Positions 52,220-61,712 of a DNA stretch of 63,179 nt are shown in pieces. Position 1 is the stretch's first letter. The number at the start of each line of letters is the position of its first letter. The position numbers and the translations under genes were made by a program. The notes under the pieces were generated by a model. The model saw only the letters and a list, made by a program, of their open reading frames with translations, made no database searches and had not been told where the DNA came from. The DNA is taken from positions 1 to 63,179 of the forward strand of contig JAFLBL010000023.1 in the NCBI GenBank assembly GCA_017303855.1. The letters are read 5' to 3'. This stretch comes from Chitinophagales bacterium. GTDB lineage: Bacteria; Bacteroidota; Bacteroidia; Chitinophagales; Chitinophagaceae.

Positions 52220-53840
52220 TATACATCTCCTCACGCAGTCCCTTCACCCGCTCATCTTCCAGGTATTCATCAAACGTGGTAAGCCGGTCAATAATGCCTT
52301 TCGGGGTTAATTCGATAATCCGGTTGGCAACAGTCTGCATGAAAGTATGGTCATGACTGGTCAGCAGCACGATACCTTTGTAGTCGGTACATTGTTCGTT
52401 AAAGCTCTGGATACTTTCCAGGTCCAGGTGGTTGGTGGGCTGATCAAGGAGAATTACATTGGGACTCTGGAGCATCATCCGGCTGAGCATACAACGTACT
52501 TTCTCTCCCCCGCTGAGTACATTGGTTTTCTTCAGCACATCTTCCCCGCTGAACAGCATTTTACCCAGGAAACCGCGCAGGAAGGGCTCATCCACATCTT
52601 TCACATGATCCGGTACATATTGCCGTAACCAGTCCATGAGATTGTCCTGCCCGTTAAAAAACTCACTGTTCTCCTGTGGCAGGTAGGCATGGGTAACCGT
52701 ACTGCCCCATTCGTATGCGCCGCTGTCTGCGGTAAGCTGTCCGGTGATAATATTGAAAAAGCTGGTTATGGCCAGGGGGTCACGGCTGAGCAGGGCGATC
52801 TTATCGTTCTTATTAACGGTAAATGTTACGTCTTTAAAGAGTGAACGTCCATCAACAGACATGGACAGTTTCTCGATATTCAGAATCTGGTTTCCTACTT
52901 CACGCAGTTGCTGGAAAATAATCCCCGGGTATTTGCGGTAGCTCGGTTCAATTTCCTCCAGGGTCAGTTTTTCCAGTGCTTTTTTACGGGAAGTGGCCTG
53001 CTTACTCTTACTCGCATTCGCGCTGAAGCGGGCGATAAAGTCGATCAGTGCCTGGCGCTTCTCCTCAACTTTTTTATTCTTGTCATTCACCTGGCGGGCC
53101 ATCAGCTGGGAGGATTCGTACCAGAAGGTATAGTTACCGGTAAAGATTTTTATTTTCTGACGATCCACATCGGCCACATGGGTACATACGGCATCCAGGA
53201 AGTGACGGTCGTGACTCACCACGAGAACGATATTCTCATAGTCGGCCAGGAAGTTCTCCAGCCACCCGATGGTTTCAATATCGAGACCGTTGGTCGGCTC
53301 ATCCAGCAGCAGGATATCGGGATTGCCAAACAGGGATTGAGCCAGCAGCACCCGTACTTTCATGTTGGACGGGATGTCCTTCATCAGGGATTGCTGAAAT
53401 GATTCCCCCACCCCCAGTTCACTCAAAAGTGTGGCGGCATCGCTTTCCGCCGTATAGCCACCCATTTCCCCATATTCATGTTCCAGTTCTCCGGCACGCA
53501 TACCATCTTCTTCGGTAAAATCCTCCTTGGCGTAGATGGTTTCCCGTTCTTTTCCAATGGCCCATAGTTTGGTATGTCCCATCAGAACGGTATTCAATAC
53601 GGTTTCCTCATCAAACTGAAACTGATTCTGTTTCAACACGGCCATCCGCTCACCCGGTGTGATATCCACGGTGCCTTTATTGGGTTCTATTTCTCCGCTG
53701 AGGATTTTCAGGAATGTGGATTTACCGGCCCCGTTGGCGCCGATTACCCCATAGCAGTTCCCTTTGGTGAAATTGAGGTTTACTTCTTCAAACAACACTC
53801 TTTTTCCGTAGGCGAGTTTCAGGTCTTTTACGCTGATCAT
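52215..53840 (-). CDS. ABC-F family ATPase with one degenerate nucleotide site
   Basis: A 541-residue soluble protein with two ATP-binding cassettes and no membrane part; ABC-F proteins act on ribosomes. NBD1: Walker A GANGAGKS (34-41), Walker B LLLDEP with catalytic E181, but the signature reads DIPSNM (155-160) instead of LSGGQ. NBD2: Walker A is lost (LSRDPLAITS, 351-360), the signature LSGGEK (442-447) is intact, and Walker B reads LLDQP with Q467 for the glutamate. So one composite site is complete and the other lacks all three elements. The EttA-type interdomain linker region is at about 245-300. Confidence 0.93.
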   Translation of the reverse strand: MISVKDLKLAYGKRVLFEEVNLNFTKGNCYGVIGANGAGKSTFLKILSGEIEPNKGTVDITPGERMAVLKQNQFQFDEETVLNTVLMGHTKLWAIGKERETIYAKEDFTEEDGMRAGELEHEYGEMGGYTAESDAATLLSELGVGESFQQSLMKDIPSNMKVRVLLAQSLFGNPDILLLDEPTNGLDIETIGWLENFLADYENIVLVVSHDRHFLDAVCTHVADVDRQKIKIFTGNYTFWYESSQLMARQVNDKNKKVEEKRQALIDFIARFSANASKSKQATSRKKALEKLTLEEIEPSYRKYPGIIFQQLREVGNQILNIEKLSMSVDGRSLFKDVTFTVNKNDKIALLSRDPLAITSFFNIITGQLTADSGAYEWGSTVTHAYLPQENSEFFNGQDNLMDWLRQYVPDHVKDVDEPFLRGFLGKMLFSGEDVLKKTNVLSGGEKVRCMLSRMMLQSPNVILLDQPTNHLDLESIQSFNEQCTDYKGIVLLTSHDHTFMQTVANRIIELTPKGIIDRLTTFDEYLEDERVKGLREEMYS

Positions 53841-53890
53841 ATTGAATACACTTTTAATGAACCGGGCCTTTGAGCCTGGTCAGGCGGCCG

Positions 53891-53898
53891 CAAAGGTA
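53891..53898 (-). promoter_or_regulatory. Candidate -7 box (TACCTTTG) for the ABC-F gene
   Basis: A perfect TAnnTTTG on the minus strand about 50 bp before the start codon. The -33 region falls in the left arm of repeat family C. Confidence 0.5.
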
Positions 53899-53900
53899 CG

Positions 53901-54023
53901 GATAAGTTGATAAGTTGAAAGGATGATAGGTTGATAGGTTAATAAGGAGGGACTTATTAACCTTACAGTAACCAGTGGATTGGCGTCCTTTTCAACTCTT
54001 CAACGGGTCAACTTGTCAACTTA
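53901..54023. repeat. Intergenic two-armed repeat, family C (AAGTTGATAAGTTGA)
   Basis: The left arm (53901-53946) repeats GATAAGTT and GATAGGTT words; the right arm (53986-54023) has TTTTCAACTCTTCAACGG and GTCAACTTGTCAACTTA, their reverse complement. The core is about 40 bp. It fills most of the gap between the ABC-F gene and the terminator of the metzincin gene. Confidence 0.75.
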
Positions 54024-54026
54024 CCC

Positions 54027-54074
54027 AAAAAAAGATCCCGTTCCGCTTGCCAGGAGGCTTGCGGAACGGGATCT
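54027..54074 (-). terminator. Rho-independent terminator of the metzincin gene
   Basis: On the minus strand a 14 bp perfect stem (arms 54033-54046 and 54061-54074) with 14 nt loop is followed by seven T. Confidence 0.92.
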
Positions 54075-54094
54075 ATGATTAGAATAGTATCACC

Positions 54095-57000
54095 TTACTT
54101 AAATACCACGAAAGAAGAGCTTCTCTTCACGAAGCCGTTCTGATCGTTGGACAGGTACAGGTGGTATGTGCCGCCGGCCAGGCTGCTCATATCCACGCCA
54201 ACTACTGAACCGTATGTGATACCGGAAGAAAGCTGGGTTTTAACCAGTTGTCCGGTAGCGTTATAGATACGGATCGTCAGTTTGCTGTACAGATCAGAGT
54301 TCACCCGGATATTGAATACCCCGTTGTTCGGGTTCGGGTAAACGGTTACGGAAGAGTATTTATCCAGTGTAACATGACGTTCTGCGCATTCGTTAACCAG
54401 GATCACGCGGCTGGCCACGGTCTGACAAGCTGCATTGGAAACGGTATACGTTACGGTTTTAGCACCGATACCGGCAACAGAAGGTGTGAACGTAGTTCCG
54501 GAAACACCCGGACCGGCAAATGCTCCACCAGCAGGTGTGGCACTGATGCTGAATGCAGGATCAGATACGCAGGTTACTGCCTGCGGGCTGAAGCTGACAA
54601 CAGGATAACTGTTAACAGTCAATACAGCCGCATTTGAGTTAACGGATCCGCAACCGGCAGTAACCACTACTCTGAAGCGATAGCCATTTTGTCCAACCGG
54701 AACAGAAGGCTGTGCAAAACTGTTGGTGGTGGCACCGGCAATATTTGACCAGGAAGATCCGCCATCAGTGCTCAGTTGCCATTGGTAAGTCAGTGTACCT
54801 ACACCAGTAGTGGCAGTTACACTGAAGGTCTGTGCAGCTGCGGCACAAATGGTGGCGCTGGCCGGCTGTGTAGTGATTACCGGGAAGGTATTCACGGTCA
54901 GTGTGGCAGCAGTGGAAGTACCCGGGTTACAAGCGGCATTGGAGGCAATGGCTCTGTAACGCAGGTTATTTTGTGCAGGTAATACACCGGTAATGGTCAG
55001 TGTGGTACTGGTAGCACCGGTATAGTTACCGGTATTGGCCAGGTTGGTCCAGGTGGTACCGCCATCGGCACTTACCTGCCACTGATAAGAAAGACCTGAT
55101 CCGGCAGCCGCTACGGTGAAGTTGACAGTCGTCGCCTCACAAACGGTCTGACTTACAGGGTTGGTGGAAACGGTAATGGAGGAAGACACCAGCAATGTAG
55201 CCGCATTGGAATTTACAGCAGGCGTACAGGTACCGGATACCACGCAACGGAATTGTTTGTTGTTATCCGTTGTGGCAACAGCGGCAATAGTATACGTTGC
55301 CGCATTTGCAGCACTGATATTATTCCAGGTTGCACCCGCATCGGTACTCACCTGCCATTGATAGGTCAGGGCCGTACCTGTACCGGCAACGGTAAAGGAA
55401 GCCGCACTACCGGAGCAAAGGCTCAGGCTGGTCGGCTGGGTGGTAATAGCAGGGGCTGTATTTACCGTAAGGGTAGCTACAGAAGATGTGGTCGTACCAC
55501 ATTGACCGGTTACATTCACCCGGTATTGGTAGCTGTTCATGGCAGTAGTTGCAGCGGCAGTCGTATAAGAAGCCGTTGTGGCACCACTGATATTTGCCCA
55601 GGTACCACCACCATTGGTGCTCAGCTGCCACTGGTATGTACCGGTAGCGGTAACATTGAAAGTAGCTGTTGTGCCCACACAGGCTGACTGGTTAGCTGGT
55701 TGAGTGGTAATAGCAGGACCTGCACCCGGGCTTACGGTGAATACGATATCACGTGTCTGCGTCGGGGCACCGGTACCTGTACCGGTTACAGTAACCGTAT
55801 AGTTACCGGGAGCCAGTGTTGACATTCCGGTCAGGGTTACTGTAGTGGAAGGTGCCGCTTGTGTCAGTGTGGTACTGGAGAAACTTACCACCGGACCGGC
55901 AGGGCTTACTGTACCTGTTAAACTTACATCACCTACGAAAGTACCCAACCAGGTTGCAGTAAGGTTTCCTGAAGTCTGTACGTTTGGAGCCGGACAGGCC
56001 GCTACAACAGCAGCTGGACTATTGAAAGTAAATCCATTTGGCGGAGGTACGATGGTAATGTTAGCATTATTAATATCAAAGAATATATTTCCAATTGCCT
56101 CCACTTTTACACGACCAGTTGTGGTCAGATTCGCCGGAACGGAGATATTTTCAGTTCCATCATTAGGAGTGCTGGCCGCCAAAACTATCGGGAATGTATT
56201 ACCACCATCTGTTGATAATGATATTTTCACATTGGCCGTATTAAAAGGAGCAGCTGTTGTATTGTTAACTGACCATGTAATGGTTTGAGTGGAACCCGCA
56301 TCCCAGCTAACTGCTGTATTCTGAGAAGTAATTAAGAAAGGACCACCAGTGGCGTCAACAGTAACAACCATATCCGTAAACGCAGTCTGACCCACTTTCA
56401 GGGGTACGGTTGAACTATAAGGACTATTATCACGTACTGTAAGACGGAAATTGAGTGTACGGGATACTGAACTTAGTGCCTCAATATTTGCGCCGGCATC
56501 ACCACCAGTTAAAGGACCAGTAACAGATGCACCGGAAAGAATAGTGGATAAGCGGGGGAATAAACGTACCTGATTGGTTGTCGGGCTGAATGATAACCAG
56601 TTCGGTCCTGTTGTTTTAGTGGGGCTGGCTACGCTACCTGCTCCGCTGGTTGTAGAGTTATCATTCTGTTCCCAACAATATGTCAATACATCACCGGCAT
56701 TGGCATCAGTAGCAGATCCTGTTAATGCAAATGGCGTTGTGATTGGAATTGTATAGTTTGAAACCGGGGCAACTACAGGTGTTGCATTTGTTGCAGAAAT
56801 ATTGGTAAGTACAGCGCAGGTTCTGGTTATCATGTTGGCCTGAACCTGATCAATAGATGCCTGATGAAAAATGTCAATAGAGTGAGGAGCCACATCCTGA
56901 CTGGTAATACCTGCATAACCCATAATAGTAATACCTGAACCCACTTCCTTATTTACACCTGTACCTTCATTAGACATCGAGAAAGTGTGATTGGCACCCA

Positions 57001-58081
57001 ACTGGTGACCGATTTCATGTACAACATAGTCAATATCAAAATTATCTCCCTGAGGTATACCATCGGCAGGTGATGTGATGCCCGCACCTTTATAAGCAGT
57101 GTTTGCCCCACCACCAACAGCCAGTGTATTGTTACAAACGCAACCGATACAACCTGCGTTACCTCCACCACCGGAAGCACCAAACATATGACCTATATCA
57201 AAAGCCGCATCACCTAAAACGTTATGCAGGGTATTCATTAACTGAGTATTCCAGCTACCCATTGCAGTATAAGGATCAGTAGCCGGATCATAGTATATAA
57301 CAGCCGTTGTTCCGGCAATCATATCAAGGTGAAGAGCCAGGTCTTTTTCCAATACACCATTTACACGCGTATAGGATGCGTTAAAGGCCGCCAGAACCAG
57401 GTTAACCTGGGCAGCACTTGTCGCTCCAAAATAGTTTGCGTATTCGCCATTACATGATTGTGCAAGCCGGAATACCCGTAATTCCCCGGTATTACTTTCA
57501 GGACGACCGGCAAGACCGTTTGCCTGCTGATGTAAGCCGGAAGCCAACTGCTGATCCATTGTAGAGCATGTCCAGGGAAGTTCGCCTTTATTACGCTGTG
57601 ATTTAAAAACTGCGTATACAGTATGGTCAGCTGAATAGGGTTCAATGTATTCACTTGGCCTGTTATCACTACGCATAACCATGGTCTGAATACCTTGAGG
57701 AGAAATGCTCAGTTTAAGCATGGCAGAGGGATCCTGAATACCACGGCCGGAAAATGCGCGGATTTCAGGGAAACGAGCCTGTAATGCCGGCTCAAAGTTA
57801 GAAGCTTCATACACTTCAAATTGCTCCAGTACACCTGCCGCATTTGGCAGGGAAATCACGGTAGCATGGCGGGTTGCATTGCCAACAACAGTAAATAACT
57901 GCTGCTTTAAATGATTAATGTTTAACTGAAATAATTTGAATTCTCTTGGAAAAGAAATCCGATTTACTGATTTGTCAATAATATACCCAGATTTCTCATT
58001 CTGAAGATTCCAATAATCAACCTGACTAAATGACAACAAACAAAAGGAACTAAAAAGTACTAATAGTAAAATTTTTCTCAT
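54095..58081 (-). CDS. Secreted metzincin metalloprotease with Ig-like repeats and T9SS type A domain
   Basis: A 1328-residue secreted protein with signal peptide (ends LLSFSQ). A prodomain of about 190 residues precedes a reprolysin-like metzincin domain with the zinc motif HEIGHQLGANH (H355, E356, H359, H365) and met-turn IMGYAG. A P-domain-like/Calx-like region follows to about 790, then four Ig-like repeats of about 90 residues (each with TTQP ... YQW(Q)LS(T/A)) at about 790-1170, and a type A sorting signal (VYPNPNNGVFNIRV). It is an extracellular protease tied to the surface through T9SS. The N-terminal coding end is AT-rich, unlike the rest. Confidence 0.9.
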   Translation of the reverse strand: MRKILLLVLFSSFCLLSFSQVDYWNLQNEKSGYIIDKSVNRISFPREFKLFQLNINHLKQQLFTVVGNATRHATVISLPNAAGVLEQFEVYEASNFEPALQARFPEIRAFSGRGIQDPSAMLKLSISPQGIQTMVMRSDNRPSEYIEPYSADHTVYAVFKSQRNKGELPWTCSTMDQQLASGLHQQANGLAGRPESNTGELRVFRLAQSCNGEYANYFGATSAAQVNLVLAAFNASYTRVNGVLEKDLALHLDMIAGTTAVIYYDPATDPYTAMGSWNTQLMNTLHNVLGDAAFDIGHMFGASGGGGNAGCIGCVCNNTLAVGGGANTAYKGAGITSPADGIPQGDNFDIDYVVHEIGHQLGANHTFSMSNEGTGVNKEVGSGITIMGYAGITSQDVAPHSIDIFHQASIDQVQANMITRTCAVLTNISATNATPVVAPVSNYTIPITTPFALTGSATDANAGDVLTYCWEQNDNSTTSGAGSVASPTKTTGPNWLSFSPTTNQVRLFPRLSTILSGASVTGPLTGGDAGANIEALSSVSRTLNFRLTVRDNSPYSSTVPLKVGQTAFTDMVVTVDATGGPFLITSQNTAVSWDAGSTQTITWSVNNTTAAPFNTANVKISLSTDGGNTFPIVLAASTPNDGTENISVPANLTTTGRVKVEAIGNIFFDINNANITIVPPPNGFTFNSPAAVVAACPAPNVQTSGNLTATWLGTFVGDVSLTGTVSPAGPVVSFSSTTLTQAAPSTTVTLTGMSTLAPGNYTVTVTGTGTGAPTQTRDIVFTVSPGAGPAITTQPANQSACVGTTATFNVTATGTYQWQLSTNGGGTWANISGATTASYTTAAATTAMNSYQYRVNVTGQCGTTTSSVATLTVNTAPAITTQPTSLSLCSGSAASFTVAGTGTALTYQWQVSTDAGATWNNISAANAATYTIAAVATTDNNKQFRCVVSGTCTPAVNSNAATLLVSSSITVSTNPVSQTVCEATTVNFTVAAAGSGLSYQWQVSADGGTTWTNLANTGNYTGATSTTLTITGVLPAQNNLRYRAIASNAACNPGTSTAATLTVNTFPVITTQPASATICAAAAQTFSVTATTGVGTLTYQWQLSTDGGSSWSNIAGATTNSFAQPSVPVGQNGYRFRVVVTAGCGSVNSNAAVLTVNSYPVVSFSPQAVTCVSDPAFSISATPAGGAFAGPGVSGTTFTPSVAGIGAKTVTYTVSNAACQTVASRVILVNECAERHVTLDKYSSVTVYPNPNNGVFNIRVNSDLYSKLTIRIYNATGQLVKTQLSSGITYGSVVGVDMSSLAGGTYHLYLSNDQNGFVKRSSSFVVFK

Positions 58082-58299
58082 AGCAATTAAGTTAAAAGAT
58101 AACCAAAGACGAATAAAGTTAATAATTTCAAGAATACAGAAAATTTTGTTTTAATCTTTTACGCATAAAATAAAATAACAATTCGTAATACTATGTCTTT
58201 CAGTATAAACAATTATTTTTTCTAACTAAAGTTTATCATATAAAAATAATAAACAAACCACTAAATTCAATTATTCTTTAAACCTTAAAAATTAAAAAT

Positions 58300-59322
58300 A
58301 TGAAAATTCAAATCTCAGCGATTTTACTTCTTTTGATATTTTTTTCAAGTTGCAGCAAAAATGAAGACCCTGTAAAAAAAGTAAATTTAGTTGACACCAA
58401 AAATTCCAAATTTGACAAGCTTCCAATAACATCAAAGGGTGAAGAGAGTGCTAATTATTATTTCGATAAATATATATCTGTAAATCCCTTACTCCCCAAT
58501 AATTCATTAAAAAGCAATATTATCTCAGCTACCTGTGATGCTTATGCAAACACTGTCTCTATAACTTATCTTGGCTTTTCTGATATAGGAAGCCCTTCTG
58601 GAAATGGGGACAGGGATATTACAGTAAATTGGCTTGTAGGATTTCCAGCAAATCCTGATAACGGTGATCCAGGTATATTACCAATATTAAATTCTAACAG
58701 TAGAGTTTATCTGGAATTTTGGGATCTTCCCGGTCAACCAATCACAGTCTCTGCTCCAATTTTATCATTAGAAAATGAGGTTTTTGACGAGGATTATGTT
58801 TGTCATTTACCTCCATCACGTGTCTTAGGATATCAGTTTAAAACCCTTTCAGCAACTTTTACATTAACTCAGCCACAACATTGTTTTACAAGCTATTATG
58901 GCTTTTCATTTGTACTTTCAACTAACTGTAATACATTTCCGCAAATCACACCAATAAGTCCAATTTATGAAATTGCAACTCAACAAGCATATTTGGTAGT
59001 ACCATTTAGTGTGGTTTCAAGCTCCTCTGGAGGTATACATAAATTTACAGTTACACCATTAATTCTCAACCCAGCTTGCCATGAACCTGCACTAGGTATG
59101 AGTCCATTACATACTTTCAAATGGGGGCCATCTGGAACAACCGCCTTAGGTAATCCAAATCTGTGGAACTCTGTTACAAAAACACCTTTACAATTAGGTA
59201 CTCCTTTTGATATAATTGTTCCTTCTGCAGGTCCATATGACTATAAATCTAAAGGTGTACTTTTCCCTTTATACAATCAAGAAACAAGGTATACTGTTAC
59301 TCAAACAGTGAATGTTCTTTAG
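58300..59322 (+). CDS. AT-rich orphan lipoprotein, function unknown
   Basis: A 340-residue lipoprotein: the signal peptide ends in FFSSC with Cys18 as lipobox cysteine. The mature protein is strand-rich with few charged residues in the second half and several cysteines; I do not recognise the family. The base composition is much more AT-rich than neighbouring genes and the 218 bp upstream are even richer, which suggests recent acquisition or relaxed selection. It is divergent from the metzincin gene and may be its surface partner. A perfect terminator follows. Confidence 0.7.
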   Translation: MKIQISAILLLLIFFSSCSKNEDPVKKVNLVDTKNSKFDKLPITSKGEESANYYFDKYISVNPLLPNNSLKSNIISATCDAYANTVSITYLGFSDIGSPSGNGDRDITVNWLVGFPANPDNGDPGILPILNSNSRVYLEFWDLPGQPITVSAPILSLENEVFDEDYVCHLPPSRVLGYQFKTLSATFTLTQPQHCFTSYYGFSFVLSTNCNTFPQITPISPIYEIATQQAYLVVPFSVVSSSSGGIHKFTVTPLILNPACHEPALGMSPLHTFKWGPSGTTALGNPNLWNSVTKTPLQLGTPFDIIVPSAGPYDYKSKGVLFPLYNQETRYTVTQTVNVL

Positions 59323-59336
59323 TAATCTATAAGCAC

Positions 59337-59370
59337 AAAAAACCGTTTCCAATAATTGAAACGGTTTTTT
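59337..59370. terminator. Bidirectional terminator (orphan lipoprotein / groEL)
   Basis: A 13 bp perfect stem (AAAAAACCGTTTC / GAAACGGTTTTTT) with an 8 nt loop serves both convergent genes. Confidence 0.92.
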
Positions 59371-59387
59371 ATGCTTAGATAAAAAAA

Positions 59388-61022
59388 TTAATATCCCATT
59401 CCACCCATATCAGGCGCACCATGTGCATGGGGCTCTTCCTTCTTGGGTTTGTCGGCAATCACACATTCCGTAGTCAGGAGCATACCGGCAATGGAAGCGG
59501 CATTTTCCAGGGCTACACGGCTTACTTTGGTCGGGTCAATTACACCGGCTTTGAAGAGATTTTCATACACTTCAGTGCGGGCATTGAAACCAAAATCGCC
59601 TTTGCCTTCTTTAATTTTCTGTACCACGATGGAACCGTCGATACCGGCATTGGCCGTCAGTGTGCGCATGGGCTCTTCGAGAGCACGGCGTACAATCGCC
59701 ATACCGGTTTGCTCATCGGCAATCTGACCGCGTACTTTGGCTTCCAGGCTGTCGATAGCGCGGATATAGGCCACACCACCACCGGGAACAATACCTTCTT
59801 CCACAGCAGCACGGGTGGCATGCAGGGCATCATCCACACGGTCTTTCTTTTCCTTCATTTCCATTTCAGTGGCAGCACCAACATAGAGTACCGCTACCCC
59901 ACCGGCCAGTTTGGCCAGGCGTTCCTGTAATTTTTCCTTATCGTAATCAGAAGTGGTATTTTCCACCTGGGCCTTGATCTGGTTTACACGGGCCAGGATT
60001 TCGGTTTTCTTTCCTTTACCACCTACTACGGTTGTATTGTCTTTGTCAATGGTTACGGAAGAAGCCTGTCCGAGGTAAGTCAGGTCGGCATTTTCCAGTT
60101 TGTAACCTTGTTCTTCACTGATTACCGTACCGGCAGTCAGGATCGCGATATCGGTCAGCATTTCTTTCCGGCGGTCACCGAAACCAGGGGCTTTTACAGC
60201 TGCTACTTTCAGGGTACCACGGAGTTTATTCACCACCAGGGTAGCCAGTGCTTCACCTTCCAGGTCTTCAGCAATGATCAGGAGAGGACGGCCGCTTTGA
60301 GCTACTTTCTCCAGGATGTGCAGGATATCCTTCATGTTGCTGATCTTTTTGTCATAGATCAGGATATAAGGATTCTGCAGTTCTGCTTCCATTTTCTCGC
60401 TGTTGGTCACGAAATAAGGAGAAATATATCCGCGGTCAAACTGCATACCTTCCACTACGTCTACGGTAGTATCGGTACCTTTTGCTTCTTCCACGGTGAT
60501 CACCCCTTCCTTTCCTACTTTACCAAACGCTTCCGCGATCAGTTTACCAATGGTTTCATCATTGTTGGCAGAGATGGTAGCCACCTGCTGTATTTTCTTG
60601 CTGTCGCTGCCCACAGTCTGGCTCTGTGATTTCAGGTTTTCCACCACCAGGCTTACGGCTTTGTCAATACCGCGTTTCAGGTCCATGGGATTGGCACCGG
60701 CAGCCACCATTTTCAGTCCTTCAGAAATGATAGACTGGGCCAGTACGGTTGCCGTTGTGGTACCATCACCGGCGATATCCGCGGTTTTGGAAGCCACTTC
60801 TTTTACCATCTGGGCACCCATGTTTTCAATGGGATCTTCCAGTTCAATTTCCTTCGCTACCGTCACACCATCTTTTGTAACAGCCGGTGCGCCGAATTTT
60901 TTCTCGATCACCACATTGCGGCCTTTGGGGCCCAGGGTTACTTTCACCGCGTTGGCCAGGGTGTCAACGCCTTTCTTCATTTTATTTCTTGCTTCAATAT
61001 CGAAGAAGATCTGCTTTGCCAT
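59388..61022 (-). CDS. groEL: Chaperonin GroEL
   Basis: A 544-residue 60 kDa chaperonin. The ATP loop GDGTTTATVLAQ, LGPKGRNVVIEKKFGAP near the start, and the glycine/methionine tail (DMGGMGY) are present. It folds cytosolic proteins as a 14-mer with GroES. groES lies 136 bp upstream; the gap holds a family B repeat fragment, but the pair is normally one operon. Confidence 0.98.
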   Translation of the reverse strand: MAKQIFFDIEARNKMKKGVDTLANAVKVTLGPKGRNVVIEKKFGAPAVTKDGVTVAKEIELEDPIENMGAQMVKEVASKTADIAGDGTTTATVLAQSIISEGLKMVAAGANPMDLKRGIDKAVSLVVENLKSQSQTVGSDSKKIQQVATISANNDETIGKLIAEAFGKVGKEGVITVEEAKGTDTTVDVVEGMQFDRGYISPYFVTNSEKMEAELQNPYILIYDKKISNMKDILHILEKVAQSGRPLLIIAEDLEGEALATLVVNKLRGTLKVAAVKAPGFGDRRKEMLTDIAILTAGTVISEEQGYKLENADLTYLGQASSVTIDKDNTTVVGGKGKKTEILARVNQIKAQVENTTSDYDKEKLQERLAKLAGGVAVLYVGAATEMEMKEKKDRVDDALHATRAAVEEGIVPGGGVAYIRAIDSLEAKVRGQIADEQTGMAIVRRALEEPMRTLTANAGIDGSIVVQKIKEGKGDFGFNARTEVYENLFKAGVIDPTKVSRVALENAASIAGMLLTTECVIADKPKKEEPHAHGAPDMGGMGY

Positions 61023-61085
61023 ATCAGTTTTTGTTTATTGTTAATTTAAATTTGGACATTTCATCAATTGATGGAATAAGTTGCG

Positions 61086-61112
61086 GGTTGAGAGATGTGA
61101 GTTGTGTGTAAA
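61086..61112. repeat. Family B arm fragment between groES and groEL
   Basis: GTTGAGAGATGTGAGTTGTG matches the TGTGAGTTGTGAGATG arm seen near 52000. It lies in the groES-groEL gap. Confidence 0.5.
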
Positions 61113-61158
61113 CAGCCGGTATTCTCCCAAAACTAAGTGCCCGTAGCTATTACTTTAA

Positions 61159-61440
61159 TTAAACGATAGCGAGAATATCGGATTCACGCATGATCAGGTA
61201 GTCCTCTCCTTCAATCTGAATTTCCGTACCGGCATATTTGCCATATAAAACGGTATCACCGGTTTTCACGGTAACGGGCTCGTCTTTTTTACCAGGACCT
61301 GCTGCGATAACAGTTCCGCGCTGGGGTTTTTCTTTTGCAGTATCGGGGATAATGATACCTCCGGCAGTTTTTTCTTCAGCAGCAGCTGCTTTTACAATTA
61401 CCCGGTCGTGAAGGGGGGTAACATTTACTTTCTTGGCCAT
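61159..61440 (-). CDS. groES: Co-chaperonin GroES
   Basis: A 93-residue 10 kDa chaperonin. The ATG at 61440 (MAKKVNVTPLHDRVIVK) is the family start; an in-frame codon at 61476 adds 12 residues outside the family pattern. The mobile loop region EKTAGGIIIPDTAKEKPQ, the AAGPGK turn and YGKYAGTEI are typical. It caps the GroEL ring. No CIRCE element is visible upstream. Confidence 0.96.
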   Translation of the reverse strand: MAKKVNVTPLHDRVIVKAAAAEEKTAGGIIIPDTAKEKPQRGTVIAAGPGKKDEPVTVKTGDTVLYGKYAGTEIQIEGEDYLIMRESDILAIV

Positions 61441-61526
61441 AGTTGTATTGATTTTGATGTTTTGTTTGATTTCCAACCCATTCTACGGGCGGGCCGCACC
61501 GGCCGTGGCTTTAGCGGCAGCGGGCG

Positions 61527-61534
61527 CAAAGGTA
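61527..61534 (-). promoter_or_regulatory. groES -7 box (TACCTTTG)
   Basis: A perfect TAnnTTTG on the minus strand about 87 bp before groES. No clear TTG is seen at -33. Same sequence as the ABC-F -7 box. Confidence 0.5.
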
Positions 61535-61664
61535 CACGAAATACTATGCCGGGGGCGGAAAAAAGTCATTTTTTCAGCCTGAACTCCGTTTCCGGCACAA
61601 AATGACTGCTATTATTACATGCTGGTACGGGATCTGGACAAATTTTCACCCGGGCAACTACCAA

Positions 61665-61695
61665 TTGTATTTTCCGCAAGAGCTTTATATATTTG
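61665..61695 (+). promoter_or_regulatory. Promoter for the M43 protease gene (TTG-N20-TATATTTG)
   Basis: TTG at 61665-61667 and a perfect TAnnTTTG at 61688-61695 with an ideal 20 bp spacer; the start codon follows 17 bp later. Confidence 0.65.
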
Positions 61696-61712
61696 TGGAA
61701 ATACCAATACCT

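Noticed and set aside
60108..60629. Long plus-strand frames opposite groEL
   Set aside because: groEL is known to produce such shadows because of its codon bias; no independent support.
61441..61560. CIRCE heat-shock operator before groES
   Set aside because: The TTAGCACTC-N9-GAGTGCTAA pattern is absent; control is probably by an alternative mechanism.
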